Source: CAYJPA01 sp964371945 (GTDB taxonomy: Bacteria; Chloroflexota; Chloroflexia; Thermomicrobiales; UBA6265). Taken from it: DNA of 8,854 nucleotides. Location: the NCBI GenBank assembly GCA_964371945.1, contig CAYJPA010000131.1:1-8854 (forward strand). The letters run 5' to 3'. Below are positions 1 to 6,730 of this stretch, piece by piece. How positions within the stretch are numbered: the first letter of the stretch is position 1; each line of letters opens with the position of its first letter. Under the pieces are notes generated by a model that was not told the DNA's origin, searched no databases, and saw nothing but the letters and a program-made list of their open reading frames with translations. The translations under genes and the position numbers were made by a program.

Positions 1-599
1 ACCAAAAAAAGCGAGAAGTCTCCGTTTATCAGGTAATCGACGGTGAAGAGTCCGGTAATCCTTTCGGGCTCGGGAAAACCGATCGGGAGCCGGCCCTGTG
101 GTCCTGGAAGGATGCCGAACCGCACGTAAAAAGTTGAGAGCAGAACTAACCCGATCCAGAAGATGGGCACTGAGACACCGAGTACAGCAAGCACTCGTGC
201 GATGTGATCGACCCAGGTTCCTCGCTTGACTGCTGAAACTATACCCAGCGGTATCGCCAATGTTATCGCGAGGGTGATTCCGAAAAAGACCAGTTCGAGC
301 GACGCCGGAAGGCGATCCTTAAGATCCTTTGTCACAGGTTGGTTGGTTTGATAGGAGATTCCCATATCGCCATCAAGTAAATCGCCGATATAGTGATAGA
401 ACTGAACATAAAATGGATTCAACAAGCCGGCTTCACGTTTGAGCTCTTCAACTTTTTCGTCGCTCGCATAAGGGCCCGCGACGCGCTCGATCGGATTGCC
501 TGGAACGATTCGGGTCAACAAGAAGGCAATAAACATCGATCCCAGAATGACTGGAACAAGAAAAAGCAGTCGCCTCAATGTGTACCGAAGAAGACGCAT
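1..599 (-). CDS. DppB/OppB-type ABC transporter permease, N-terminal part (gene runs off left edge)
   Basis: Inner-membrane permease subunit of a peptide/nickel/opine-type ABC importer, expected to form the channel with a DppC-type partner encoded beyond the left edge. The reading frame is open from an ATG at 599-597 to base 1, about 199 residues of a family usually 305-340 long. It begins with the hallmark short cytoplasmic head MRLLRYTLRRLLFLVPV leading into a first membrane segment (residues about 10-31) that ends in RIVPGNP, the family's 'PGDP-like' turn. Next come a periplasmic stretch with GDMGISYQTNQPV (77-89) and RLPASLEL (96-103), then a second membrane helix (about 103-123) and a third (about 135-158, containing GVSVPIFWIG). 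These match the known DppB architecture. The Shine-Dalgarno is weak (GGGAAC region). It follows the solute-binding protein gene by 80 bp on the same strand, so it is probably in one operon. The EAA loop lies outside the window. Confidence 0.93.
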   Translation of the reverse strand, partial: MRLLRYTLRRLLFLVPVILGSMFIAFLLTRIVPGNPIERVAGPYASDEKVEELKREAGLLNPFYVQFYHYIGDLLDGDMGISYQTNQPVTKDLKDRLPASLELVFFGITLAITLAIPLGIVSAVKRGTWVDHIARVLAVLGVSVPIFWIGLVLLSTFYVRFGILPGPQGRLPIGFPEPERITGLFTVDYLINGDFSLFL

Positions 600-619
600 T
601 ACAGGTTCCCACGTGAGTT

Positions 620-638
620 GCGGGGGCGCCCCCCCCGC
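620..638 (-). other. GC-only stem-loop between binding-protein and permease genes
   Basis: A perfect 7-bp stem (GCGGGGG at 620-626 against CCCCCGC at 632-638) with a 5-base loop sits in the 80-bp gap between the solute-binding protein stop and the permease start. No T-run follows on the minus strand, so it does not look like a standard intrinsic terminator. In many ABC operons a hairpin at this place stabilises the upstream binding-protein mRNA or partly attenuates the permease; that role is inferred here from position only. Confidence 0.5.
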
Positions 639-679
639 GCGGCCCCACGACTCAAAATGAACGAATGCTCCGCGAACGC

Positions 680-2407
680 CTAGACCGTCGCGCGGAAGTG
701 GTGGTAGTAGCGAGGCAGTTCGTCGTTGTAATAGACGTAGCCGTCGAGATCCTGGCGGCTGTAGAAGATCCAGTTCGGCTGGCAGAGGAAGACATATGGG
801 CACTCGTCGATGACAATCGCCTGAATTTCCTTGCTAGCTGCTTCTCGCCCTGCCGCGTCGTCGGAGAGCGTGAATGTGTCGATCAACTCGTCGACGCGGG
901 CGTTGGCGAACTTCGGATAGTTGTTGGAGCTGCCGCTCTTGGCCAGCCAGCTTAAGTGGTAGAAGGGATCGTTGACCCAAGAAATCCACTCATCGGTCCA
1001 CATTTGCAACTGGCTGGTTTGCTCGAGCTCGTTGAACTGTGCGTACGCGAGCTGCTCGATTTCGACGTTCATGCCGATGTTCTTGAGCGAATCCTGCATC
1101 AGGATGGCGGTGCGCTGCTTTTGAACATCGTCGGCCGCGACTGACAATTTGATCCCTGGGAGTCCTGCGCCCTCCGGGAAACCGGCCTCAGCCAGGAGCT
1201 CCTTGGCTTTGTCGTAGTTCAGCTCATACGCGTTGGTTGAGAAGTCGCTGGTCGGCATCAGGTTCGGCACCAAGCTCTTGGCGATTCCAGCCTGACCAAG
1301 GTAGATCTCGTTGATGATGTCATCGTAGGGCGTCGCGTACGCGACTGCCTGTCGCACGAGCTTGTTGTCGAACGGCGCAATCGTGTTGTTGAGCTCAAGC
1401 ATCACGATCAGCGGAGTCGGGATCGAAACAGTTTTGATGTCCGCGTTGGCCTTGAGCGCTTCGTACTCCTTGATCGGAATCTTGGTCGCGGTGTCGACAT
1501 CGCCTTGAGTCATGAGCTGCACGCGCTGGGTCGCATCCGGCACGATCTTCATGATGACCGTTGTGAAGGCCGGTTGCTCACCGTAATAGGTTTCGCTGGC
1601 CACGAGCACAACGCTGTCGTCAGGCTTGTAGCTCTCGAGCCTGTACGGTCCATTACCGGTGGCGAGATTCGCCCTGTAATACTCGAGCGCAAACGGATCG
1701 TCCGCCGTGGCATGGGCGGCAATCTCAGCAGGATCGATGCAGCTTGTGTTGTGCATGACATTGTTCTTCGCGGTCAGTGTGTTGGCCTTCGACATCTTGA
1801 TGACGAAAGTCGACTCGTCGGCGGCTTCAAATGCCGAGGAATCGGTAATGGCGCCGCCCATTGACAGAAGAAACTTCGACACACCAGCGTCGAAGACGCG
1901 CTTGTAGCTCTCGACCAGCGTATTCGCGTTGATCGAATTTCCGTTCGCGTACGTCACGCCCGGCCGAACCTTGAAGACCATATTGGCGGTGTTGGCCGGA
2001 TCGTACTCCCACGACTCAGCGATCATGCCAATGATGTTTTCGGTATTGACCGTCTTGTATGGTGTGCCGTCCGGCGCCGCGCCGTCGACAATCTCGTACT
2101 GGGTGAGTTGATCGAAGACATTCTGAAGTGCCGTCTGCGCGGTCTTGGAGCCCACTGTCCATGCCGGGTCGAACGTGTCAACGTTCTCGGCGACGGCGAT
2201 GATCAGCGTGGTGGCCTTATCTTGATCCGCCGATCTGATCTGACCGCGGAGCGGCGCTGGGCCCGCGGTGGCGCCCTTTTCGAGTGCGGCGATCCACATT
2301 CCTGAGAGTCCGAGGGCGGCCGCGCCTTGCCAAAGCTTGCGGCGCGAGATCTTCTTGGCCGCGAAATCGTCCGCGAGCTGCTTAAGCTGTTCGTTGACTG
2401 ACGACAT
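680..2407 (-). CDS. ABC transporter solute-binding protein, family 5 (peptide/opine type), Tat-exported
   Basis: Extracytoplasmic binding protein (SBP_bac_5 family, DppA/OppA-like) that would deliver a ligand to the adjacent DppB-type permease. I place the start at ATG 2407-2405 (575 residues) because GGAGGAG at 2419-2413 sits 5 bases upstream. An ATG at 2449 in the same frame lacks such a site. Residues 20-26 (ISRRKLW) form a twin-arginine motif, followed by a hydrophobic run (about 28-42) and an ATA cleavage-type site near residue 48. No lipobox cysteine is present, so it is probably released or retained without a lipid anchor. The mature part shows the family pattern: LIIAVAENVDTFDPAW near the start, MIAESWEYDP and VFKVRPGVTYANG in the first lobe, NGPYRLESYKPDD in the middle, and LVRQAVAYATPYDDII, YDKAKELLAEAGFPEG and NDPFYHLSWLAKSGSSNNY in the second lobe. 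It lies 184 bp downstream of hyuA. The ligand cannot be deduced; context suggests a HyuAB substrate or precursor. Confidence 0.93.
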   Translation of the reverse strand: MSSVNEQLKQLADDFAAKKISRRKLWQGAAALGLSGMWIAALEKGATAGPAPLRGQIRSADQDKATTLIIAVAENVDTFDPAWTVGSKTAQTALQNVFDQLTQYEIVDGAAPDGTPYKTVNTENIIGMIAESWEYDPANTANMVFKVRPGVTYANGNSINANTLVESYKRVFDAGVSKFLLSMGGAITDSSAFEAADESTFVIKMSKANTLTAKNNVMHNTSCIDPAEIAAHATADDPFALEYYRANLATGNGPYRLESYKPDDSVVLVASETYYGEQPAFTTVIMKIVPDATQRVQLMTQGDVDTATKIPIKEYEALKANADIKTVSIPTPLIVMLELNNTIAPFDNKLVRQAVAYATPYDDIINEIYLGQAGIAKSLVPNLMPTSDFSTNAYELNYDKAKELLAEAGFPEGAGLPGIKLSVAADDVQKQRTAILMQDSLKNIGMNVEIEQLAYAQFNELEQTSQLQMWTDEWISWVNDPFYHLSWLAKSGSSNNYPKFANARVDELIDTFTLSDDAAGREAASKEIQAIVIDECPYVFLCQPNWIFYSRQDLDGYVYYNDELPRYYHHFRATV

Positions 2408-2412
2408 CTCTT

Positions 2413-2419
2413 CTCCTCC
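2413..2419 (-). promoter_or_regulatory. Shine-Dalgarno that sets the start of the solute-binding protein
   Basis: GGAGGAG on the minus strand, 5 bases before the ATG at 2407. It is the only good ribosome binding site near the N-terminus, and it excludes the longer start at 2449, which would add 14 residues in front of the Tat signal. Confidence 0.75.
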
Positions 2420-2499
2420 ATCATTTGCCGGTGACCGGGCCACCGCCATCCGTTAATTGATCCGCTGCGAACACAGCGAGCGCGTTTGCCGTGGTCGAT

Positions 2500-2551
2500 C
2501 TAGTGACGCGGTTGAAACGTCGTTTCGATCAATGGCCCGACACCTCCTCCC
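2500..2551 (-). other. Orphan strong Shine-Dalgarno with possible 10-codon TTG leader ORF
   Basis: GGGAGGAGGTG (2551-2541) is the best anti-SD match in the window, yet no annotated gene starts there. Eight bases on, a TTG (2532-2530) opens an 11-codon frame ending in TAG (2502-2500), which would encode ten residues (LIETTFQPRH, first residue read as Met). The mini-ORF overlaps the palindrome at 2514-2526 and precedes the binding-protein gene by about 90 bp. It may be a leader peptide, a relic of a lost gene, or chance. Tentative. Confidence 0.25.
2514..2526. promoter_or_regulatory. 13-base palindrome, operator-like (GAAACG-t-CGTTTC)
   Basis: A perfect 6-base inverted repeat around one central base in the hyuA/binding-protein spacer. 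The AAACG/CGTTT half-sites resemble operator arms of LacI-family regulators, though the odd one-base centre differs from the usual central CG. It could equally be incidental. No regulator gene is in the window. Confidence 0.3.
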
Positions 2552-2554
2552 TGA

Positions 2555-2576
2555 TCGTGCCCCGCGCCCGGCACGA
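2555..2576 (-). other. Stem-loop just after hyuA
   Basis: A 7-bp perfect stem (TCGTGCC at 2555-2561, GGCACGA at 2570-2576) with an 8-base loop begins 15 bases after the hyuA stop. There is no T-run on the minus strand downstream, so it is more likely a processing or stabilising hairpin, or a weak or Rho-assisted terminator, than a full intrinsic terminator. Confidence 0.4.
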
Positions 2577-2591
2577 CCGCAACATCACCAT

Positions 2592-4643
2592 TCACGGCGC
2601 GAATATGACCAGATTTCCGAACTCATCGACCTCGACCCATTGTCCGGGCGGCACGAGCGTGGTCGCACTCGGTTCCTCCACGATCGCCGGTCCTTCTACG
2701 CAGAATCCGGGTGGAAGGGCGTCCCTCCGATAAATCGAGGTCTGGAGACGCATACCCTCCACGGCAACGATTCGGCGGCCGTTCGCGGCAGCGCTACCAA
2801 TGCGCGCCCCTTTTTCCTTGCCGCGACTTGCGATCGGTCGCCGGTGATCGACGGTGCTGGTTACGCGGAAGTTTACGATTTCTACTGCCGAATCCTCAAG
2901 TGAGAATGTGTATTGTTGTCGATGTGCGTTATGGAAGGCAGTTTGTAGCGCCCTAACCGCGATTTGCTCCGAAACTGTAAGCTTGACCGTATGTTCTTGA
3001 CCGTGATATCGCATGTCGAGCCCGCGGCGGTGTCTGACGGACGAAGTCGGAAAGCCCTGTTCGAACAGACGGGCAGCCGCATCCGATTCGAGTTGGGCAA
3101 AAACGTCATCAAATTCCGATTCGATGCCGGACACGACGGCGAGGACGCGGGTTCTCGTCAGGTCTACGCGCGGCTCAGTCATGAGCATGCCCCAGGCACT
3201 GAATGTGCCGGGAAACGGCGGGATGATGACTCGTTTCACTCCCAACTCTGCTCCCAGAGCCGCCGCATGCATTGGTCCGCCACCACCGAACGCCACGAGT
3301 GTGAAATCGCGCGGGTCGTACCCACGCCGCACCGAAACAAGCTTCAGCGCGTCGATCGTATACTCGTTGACCAGCCGAATCACGCCTTCGGCCGCTTCGT
3401 CGATGGTCACTGCCAGCCGGTCGGCAATCGGCTGAAATGCCGCCCGCGAGAGCTCGATGTTGATATTGAGACGTCCGCCGAGGAACGAGCTTGGATCGAG
3501 CACACCCGCGATCAACATCGCGTCGGTGACCGTCGGGCTAGTTCCGCCTTTGCCGTATGCGGCCGGTCCAGGATCAGCGCCGGCGGAGATCGGACCGACC
3601 CTTAGCGCGCCTCCGTCATCGAACCAGGCTATGCTGCCGCCACCAGCGCCGATCTCGACGATATCGACCACCGGCACCTTGACCGGGTAGCCGGGCGAAA
3701 GCGGCGTCCATTCCAGGCGGTAATCGCCCGAGATTTTGACCTCGCCGCCCTCGATCAATGAGCACTTGGCGGTCGTTCCGCCAATGTCGAGCGAAATGAC
3801 ATTTGGCTCGCCGATCTGCGCTCCGATGAGCGCCGCACCGATGATGCCTGCCGCTGGACCCGATTCGACGAGCTGAATCGGCCGCGTTCGGGCGCTATCG
3901 AACGTGGCGGTGCCGCCGTTCGAGAGCATCACGTGGAGATGTCCGGTCACGCCACAATCGCGAAATCGCGTCTCAAGATCGCGGAGGTAACGATCCAAGA
4001 TCGGTTGTACGTAGGCATTGAGCACGACCGTGCTTGAACGTTCGTACTCCCGCCATTCGTTCGTGATCTCGGATGAAGCAGAAACCGGCACGCGGGGAAG
4101 TTTTTCACGCAGATAGGAAGCCGCCGCGCGTTCGTGCTCCGGATGGGCATATGAGTGCAGGAAGCAGATCGCGACCGCCTCGACTTTCGCATTTCGGCAT
4201 GCTTCCGCGATCGCATCCAGGTCGCTCAGGACCAACGGCGTCAGCACATCGCCTCGGGCATTTACTCGCTCAGCGACCTCGAATCTCAATGACCGTGGAA
4301 CGAACGGCTCGGGTTTGTGGAACTTCAGGTTGTACATGTCCGGGCGGTTGCCACGGCCGATCGCCAGGGCGTCGCGAAAGCCGGCGGTTGTAAGAAGTGC
4401 CGTTTTGACGCCGCGGCGTTGAGTTATCGTGTTGATCACGACCGTCGTGCCGTGAACCAGGAAGTCGATCGCCCGCGCATCGACATCGCCGGCCGCAATC
4501 GCGTCAAAGACGCCATTGGCGAAGTCGGCTGGCGTGCTCGACGCTTTCGCCTCGTACGTTTGCCCGGTTTCATCATCAACGATCACGAGATCGGTGAAGG
4601 TACCGCCGATGTCGACCGCGACTCGCAGCGATGGCGCCGTCAT
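2592..4643 (-). CDS. hyuA: Hydantoinase/5-oxoprolinase superfamily subunit A (ATP-dependent)
   Basis: Subunit A of a HyuA/HyuB-type enzyme: the family includes N-methylhydantoinase, 5-oxoprolinase and acetone/acetophenone carboxylases, which use ATP to activate a carbonyl group. The start is ATG 4643-4641 (683 residues, the usual family length). It overlaps the hyuB stop as ATGA, and the protein begins six residues before the family's first motif; an 85-residue upstream extension in frame reads through hyuB and is not real. Visible motifs are the nucleotide-binding DIGGTFTD (11-18), HGTTVVINTITQRRG (64-78), ESGPAAG (260-266), a second phosphate-binding DIGGTTAK (286-293), IGAGGGS (331-337), SAGADPGPAAYG (353-364) and FGGGGPMHA (452-460), then the Hydant_A C-terminal domain. 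These cover the three expected domains without a break, so the gene looks intact. Which substrate is acted on (hydantoin, 5-oxoproline, other lactam or ketone) cannot be told from motifs. Confidence 0.95.
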   Translation of the reverse strand: MTAPSLRVAVDIGGTFTDLVIVDDETGQTYEAKASSTPADFANGVFDAIAAGDVDARAIDFLVHGTTVVINTITQRRGVKTALLTTAGFRDALAIGRGNRPDMYNLKFHKPEPFVPRSLRFEVAERVNARGDVLTPLVLSDLDAIAEACRNAKVEAVAICFLHSYAHPEHERAAASYLREKLPRVPVSASSEITNEWREYERSSTVVLNAYVQPILDRYLRDLETRFRDCGVTGHLHVMLSNGGTATFDSARTRPIQLVESGPAAGIIGAALIGAQIGEPNVISLDIGGTTAKCSLIEGGEVKISGDYRLEWTPLSPGYPVKVPVVDIVEIGAGGGSIAWFDDGGALRVGPISAGADPGPAAYGKGGTSPTVTDAMLIAGVLDPSSFLGGRLNINIELSRAAFQPIADRLAVTIDEAAEGVIRLVNEYTIDALKLVSVRRGYDPRDFTLVAFGGGGPMHAAALGAELGVKRVIIPPFPGTFSAWGMLMTEPRVDLTRTRVLAVVSGIESEFDDVFAQLESDAAARLFEQGFPTSSVRHRRGLDMRYHGQEHTVKLTVSEQIAVRALQTAFHNAHRQQYTFSLEDSAVEIVNFRVTSTVDHRRPIASRGKEKGARIGSAAANGRRIVAVEGMRLQTSIYRRDALPPGFCVEGPAIVEEPSATTLVPPGQWVEVDEFGNLVIFAP

Positions 4644-6343
4644 GATCCGGCTTCCAAGCCGTAGATCAGTTCCGCGGTTTCGATCGTGATGAAGCCGTCG
4701 GCCACGTCCAAGCGAACAGCGCTTGGGTCTCTGAGGCGCGGTGCGCCCCAACCCCCTCCATTGCCAGTCACAATGCGAACGATATCGCCTCTTGCCAGCG
4801 GCAGGCTCGTCACGCGGCCGCCGCGCTCGGTCGCACCATCGACACGCACGATCTCGAAGTAATTCGAAGTGCCGTTCTTTCCGCCATCGATGCCCCACGG
4901 AACCTGAACGGATCGTCCGAGGCTGGCAAGGAGCGAGCCGCCAGCGTCGTTTTCAATCCGGTACTCGCGAATGGTGCCGAACCCGCCGCGGAATCGACCA
5001 TGCCCCCCGCCGGCTTCGACATTGAAGGAGTTGCGCAGCATCGTTAGCGGGAATGCGGTTTCGATGACTTCGGCAGGGTAGTTATAGGTATCGCCATCAG
5101 TTGTCGCGATCAGCGAGCTCTCGCCATCTTGATCGACGCATGCGCCCCAACCGCCATCCTGCGGTGTCGCCAGCACCCAGTAATCGCCGTTCTGACGATT
5201 GCCGCCGATGTAGTAGGCGCAAAGTGAGAGGTAGCTGCCGGCGGAGAGTCGCCCCTGCAGTACCGGCGCGAGCGCTTTCCACATCAACTCTGTGGCGTGA
5301 GCGGAAGCCTCGTAATACCAACCAGTGGGAGCGGGTCTGGTGGCGGTGAAAACCGTTCCCTCGGGAGCGATCAGCTCGAACGGGCAAAAGAGTCCTTCAT
5401 TGGAGGGAGCCCACGGGGCGACGATCGCCTTGAAGACTGTTTTGCAGGCAGACATGAGCGCGCCGCGCGCGCAATTGATCGGTCCTCGGGTTTGCGGCGA
5501 ACAGCCCGTAAAATCGGCGGTCAATTTGTCGGTGGTGACCGTCACGCGCACCCGAACTGGGATCGGATCGTCAGTGACGCCGTCGCCATCGATGATGTCG
5601 GCGGCCTCATAGACGCCCGGCGGGATTGCCGCCATCGCGCTGCGGGCAAGCAATTCACCATGGTCGAGAATTGACTCAAAGGTCGTCAGCGTCGCGTCTA
5701 TGCCGTATCGCGAAACGACTTCGGTCAGCCGCTGCTCAGCGATTCGCCCGGCTGCGACACCGGCATTGAGATCGCCGATCGACATCAGTGGCAGCCGAAC
5801 ATTCGCGCGAATGATGTCGACAATTGCTTCGTTGACGACACCTTCCGTGTAGAGCCGAAGTTGGGGGAACTGGAGACCTTCCTGAAAAATCTCGGTGGAA
5901 TCTGGAGCGAGCGAGCCCAGGACTTTGCCGCCGACCTCGGTCCAGTGGGTAACCGAAATGCCGAAGGCGATCAGCTTGTCGCCGGCGAAGATCGGATTGA
6001 TCAACGCGATATCGGCATTGTGGGTGCCGCCGCCGTACGGCGAGTTGGTCATATAGATATCGCCGGGACGCATTTGCCCGACCGGCCACTTGGCAAGAAT
6101 TGACTCGACCTGGGGTTTGAAGGTGCCGGTAAAAAGACAGAGCCCGTTGTCCTGCGCGATCACACGACCGGTAACGTCACAGAGACCGCAAGCGAAGTCA
6201 AGGACTTCGTAGACGATGGGGCTCATGCTCGTCCGCGCGAGCACGACGCCCATTTCGGACGCGATCGCAAGGAGCTTGTTCCGGATGATCTCGCGCGTAA
6301 ACGCGTCGTCGCGGGGGTGGAACTCCCCGGCAGAATTCGTCAT
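4640..6343 (-). CDS. hyuB: Hydantoinase/5-oxoprolinase superfamily subunit B
   Basis: Partner subunit of HyuA; in characterised relatives the A subunit phosphorylates or activates the substrate and the B subunit completes ring opening or carboxyl transfer. The product is 567 residues, the normal length. Family features in order: the N-terminal TREIIRNKLLAIASEMGVVL helix (16-35), ARTSMSPIVYEVLDFACGLCD (36-56), PGD (93-95), NSPYGGGTHNAD (100-111; most relatives have NDPY.GGTH..D), GGGHGRFRGGFGTIREY in the C-terminal third, and GGGWGAP near the end. The start at 6343 is chosen because it is the only ATG just ahead of the conserved helix; the ribosome site is modest (GAGG only 3 bases away, GGAAAC further up). 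It is the first gene of the hyuB-hyuA-transporter cluster and overlaps hyuA by four bases, which implies translational coupling. It has no carboxylase gamma-subunit gene beside it, which slightly favours a hydrolase over a carboxylase. Confidence 0.95.
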   Translation of the reverse strand: MTNSAGEFHPRDDAFTREIIRNKLLAIASEMGVVLARTSMSPIVYEVLDFACGLCDVTGRVIAQDNGLCLFTGTFKPQVESILAKWPVGQMRPGDIYMTNSPYGGGTHNADIALINPIFAGDKLIAFGISVTHWTEVGGKVLGSLAPDSTEIFQEGLQFPQLRLYTEGVVNEAIVDIIRANVRLPLMSIGDLNAGVAAGRIAEQRLTEVVSRYGIDATLTTFESILDHGELLARSAMAAIPPGVYEAADIIDGDGVTDDPIPVRVRVTVTTDKLTADFTGCSPQTRGPINCARGALMSACKTVFKAIVAPWAPSNEGLFCPFELIAPEGTVFTATRPAPTGWYYEASAHATELMWKALAPVLQGRLSAGSYLSLCAYYIGGNRQNGDYWVLATPQDGGWGACVDQDGESSLIATTDGDTYNYPAEVIETAFPLTMLRNSFNVEAGGGHGRFRGGFGTIREYRIENDAGGSLLASLGRSVQVPWGIDGGKNGTSNYFEIVRVDGATERGGRVTSLPLARGDIVRIVTGNGGGWGAPRLRDPSAVRLDVADGFITIETAELIYGLEAGS

Positions 6344-6390
6344 GCGCCTCGCGTTTCCGAGTTGTGAATTACGAAATTCCGATTGACAGG

Positions 6391-6399
6391 ATCATACCA
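6391..6399 (-). promoter_or_regulatory. Candidate extended -10 promoter for hyuBA
   Basis: On the minus strand the sequence TGG-TATGAT (6399-6391) matches the extended -10 form TGn-TATAAT with five of six bases in the hexamer. There is no good -35 at 17 bases, as is common for extended -10 promoters. Transcription would begin near 6384 and give a leader of about 40 bases before the hyuB ATG. Confidence 0.4.
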
Positions 6400-6519
6400 A
6401 ACCCGCGGACTTCCGGACGTGCCGCGAATGGGAATCTCCCCAGGATCGAGTTGATTGCGCCGACTGCTGATGAAACGTAGGCGAAGTGTCCAACTTCAAC
6501 CAGGTTCAGAATGAACAAA

Positions 6520-6542
6520 ATGCACCGCAATATCCAGTGCAT
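6520..6542. repeat. Inverted repeat ATGCAC-N11-GTGCAT upstream of hyuB
   Basis: Six-base perfect arms (6520-6525 and 6537-6542) separated by 11 bases, a spacing suited to a dimeric regulator. It lies about 120 bp upstream of the candidate promoter. Function unknown; could be chance. Confidence 0.3.
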
Positions 6543-6614
6543 GACGACGATCTAGCCACAAAGGGGACTCAGCTCGGCGATCAATGAGCTCGTGTCGTAC
6601 CCATGCGAATTGAC

Positions 6615-6628
6615 GTTGGTGGACCAAC
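6615..6628. repeat. Short inverted repeat GTTGGT-GG-ACCAAC
   Basis: Perfect 6-base arms with a 2-base centre in the spacer between the secreted-repeat gene and hyuB. Operator-like geometry, but no regulator or gene is adjacent, so the role is unknown. Confidence 0.3.
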
Positions 6629-6676
6629 TCCAGCCGTTCAGCAAGGCGTGACTGATCAAGTTCTGCTTGGCCATGT

Positions 6677-6722
6677 CAACGCACAAGGCGGAGGTCGAAC
6701 TCGACCTCCGCCTTGTGCGTTG
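6677..6722 (-). terminator. Perfect 22-bp inverted repeat, probable terminator/3' end hairpin of the secreted-repeat gene
   Basis: Arms 6677-6698 and 6701-6722 pair without a mismatch around a 2-base centre (an effective loop of 4 bases AACT if the last A-T pair opens). The hairpin starts 8 bases after the stop of the COG4315-type gene, the usual place for a terminator. No T-tract follows on either strand, so termination would have to be U-independent or Rho-assisted; transcript protection is another option. The length and perfection are unusual for a plain terminator. Confidence 0.65.
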
Positions 6723-6730
6723 CAGACAAG

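Larger units (their letters stand above)
6344..6676. other. Non-coding upstream region of hyuB
   Basis: This 333-bp stretch holds no convincing gene. It contains the candidate promoter at 6391-6399 and two small inverted repeats, at 6520-6542 and 6615-6628. A 40-codon minus-strand frame (6674-6552) lacks a ribosome binding site and is not called. Confidence 0.6.

Noticed and set aside
2964..3605. 213-codon plus-strand open frame opposite hyuA
   Set aside because: It overlaps intact conserved hyuA motifs, lacks recognisable domains and has the amino-acid bias expected of antisense frames in GC-rich DNA.
4644..4898. 85-residue N-terminal extension of HyuA in frame
   Set aside because: It lies wholly inside the hyuB coding sequence, is Arg-rich shadow sequence, and the ATG at 4643 sits right before the conserved N-terminal motif and overlaps the hyuB stop as ATGA.
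6383..6388. TTGACA -35 box on the plus strand
   Set aside because: No -10 hexamer at 16-18 bases and no plus-strand gene downstream.
6615..6628. T-box-like GGTGG-ACC element
   Set aside because: The T-box consensus has an extra base between GGTGG and ACC and needs a specifier stem and a downstream gene on the same strand; none is present.
6552..6674. 40-codon minus-strand frame after the 22-bp hairpin
   Set aside because: No Shine-Dalgarno (the hairpin arm is directly upstream), and no recognisable motif.
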